Assembly (NCBI RefSeq): GCF_000172175.1
Contig: NZ_ABJL02000007.1
Coordinates: 868,001-932,000, forward strand
Direction of reading: 5' to 3'
Origin: Bacteroides intestinalis DSM 17393
GTDB lineage: Bacteria > Bacteroidota > Bacteroidia > Bacteroidales > Bacteroidaceae
Length of the DNA stretch: 64,000 nucleotides
Shown: positions 63,941 to 64,000 of the stretch, one piece after another
Numbering within the stretch: the first letter of the stretch is position 1
Layout: the number at the start of each line of letters is the position of its first letter
Notes under the pieces: model-generated
Told to the model about the DNA's origin: nothing
Database searches by the model: none
The model's input: only the letters and a program-made list of their open reading frames with translations
Program-made: the position numbers and the translations under genes

Positions 63941-64000
63941 ATGAAGGACTATAAAGATAAAACAAAAGAAGAACTACTGGAGATTATCCGGAAATTAGAG
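63941..64000 (+). CDS. N-terminal 20 codons of a protein cut by the window edge, possibly a PAS-domain sensor kinase
   Basis: An ATG at 63941 opens a frame that runs to the end of the window: MKDYKDKTKEELLEIIRKLE. It is preceded by a good Bacteroidetes promoter. The charged, helical KTKEELLEIIRKLE start resembles the opening of PAS-domain histidine kinases in this genus, but 20 residues are too few to be sure. It is divergent from ahcY. Confidence 0.55.
   Translation, partial: MKDYKDKTKEELLEIIRKLE

Overview
The window looks like a chromosome segment from a gut Bacteroides species. The signs are three sets of paired SusC-like and SusD-like genes, a hybrid two-component regulator with propeller repeats, lipoproteins whose cleavage cysteine is followed by acidic residues, and promoters with the Bacteroidetes -7 element TAnnTTTG. 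Species cannot be assigned by eye. No tRNA, rRNA, CRISPR array, transposase or phage gene was seen.

The layout is three polysaccharide utilisation loci (PULs) followed by housekeeping genes. PUL A (1-18005, + strand, left end cut) has SusC, SusD, a small lipoprotein, GH28, two GH2 enzymes, GH88, a second GH28 and a large PL8-GH78 fusion. The combination suggests an acidic glycan with uronic acid, rhamnose and beta-mannose or a related sugar: a lyase makes unsaturated uronyl ends, GH88 removes them, and the other enzymes trim the rest. After a spacer with a 22-bp repeat comes a small secreted Spy/CpxP-like protein, then PUL B (19236-31918, +): a hybrid two-component regulator, SusC, SusD, a DUF3823-like lipoprotein and one GH31 enzyme.

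PUL C (32032-58394, - strand, converging on PUL B at a shared terminator) reads in transcription order: sugar-porter MFS, DUF5107/TPR protein, surface lipoprotein, SusC, SusD, GH30, GH2, an unrecognised Asp-rich secreted protein, GH2, an SGNH-GH105 fusion, a heparinase II/III-family lyase and a third GH2. Several genes overlap by 4 bp, which points to one translationally coupled operon. A divergent AraC-family gene (58554) is the likely regulator. The enzyme set again fits a uronic-acid-bearing plant or host glycan; a type II arabinogalactan-like substrate is possible but unproven.

The right end holds a 203-bp element that looks like a MITE, inserted at the araC stop codon, then a YfhO-family membrane protein, adenosylhomocysteinase (ahcY) and the first 20 codons of a divergent gene. 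The best leads are the PL8-GH78 fusion, the unrecognised 601-residue protein, the MITE-like element with its target duplication, and the 21-bp-spaced direct repeats in the MFS/araC promoter region.
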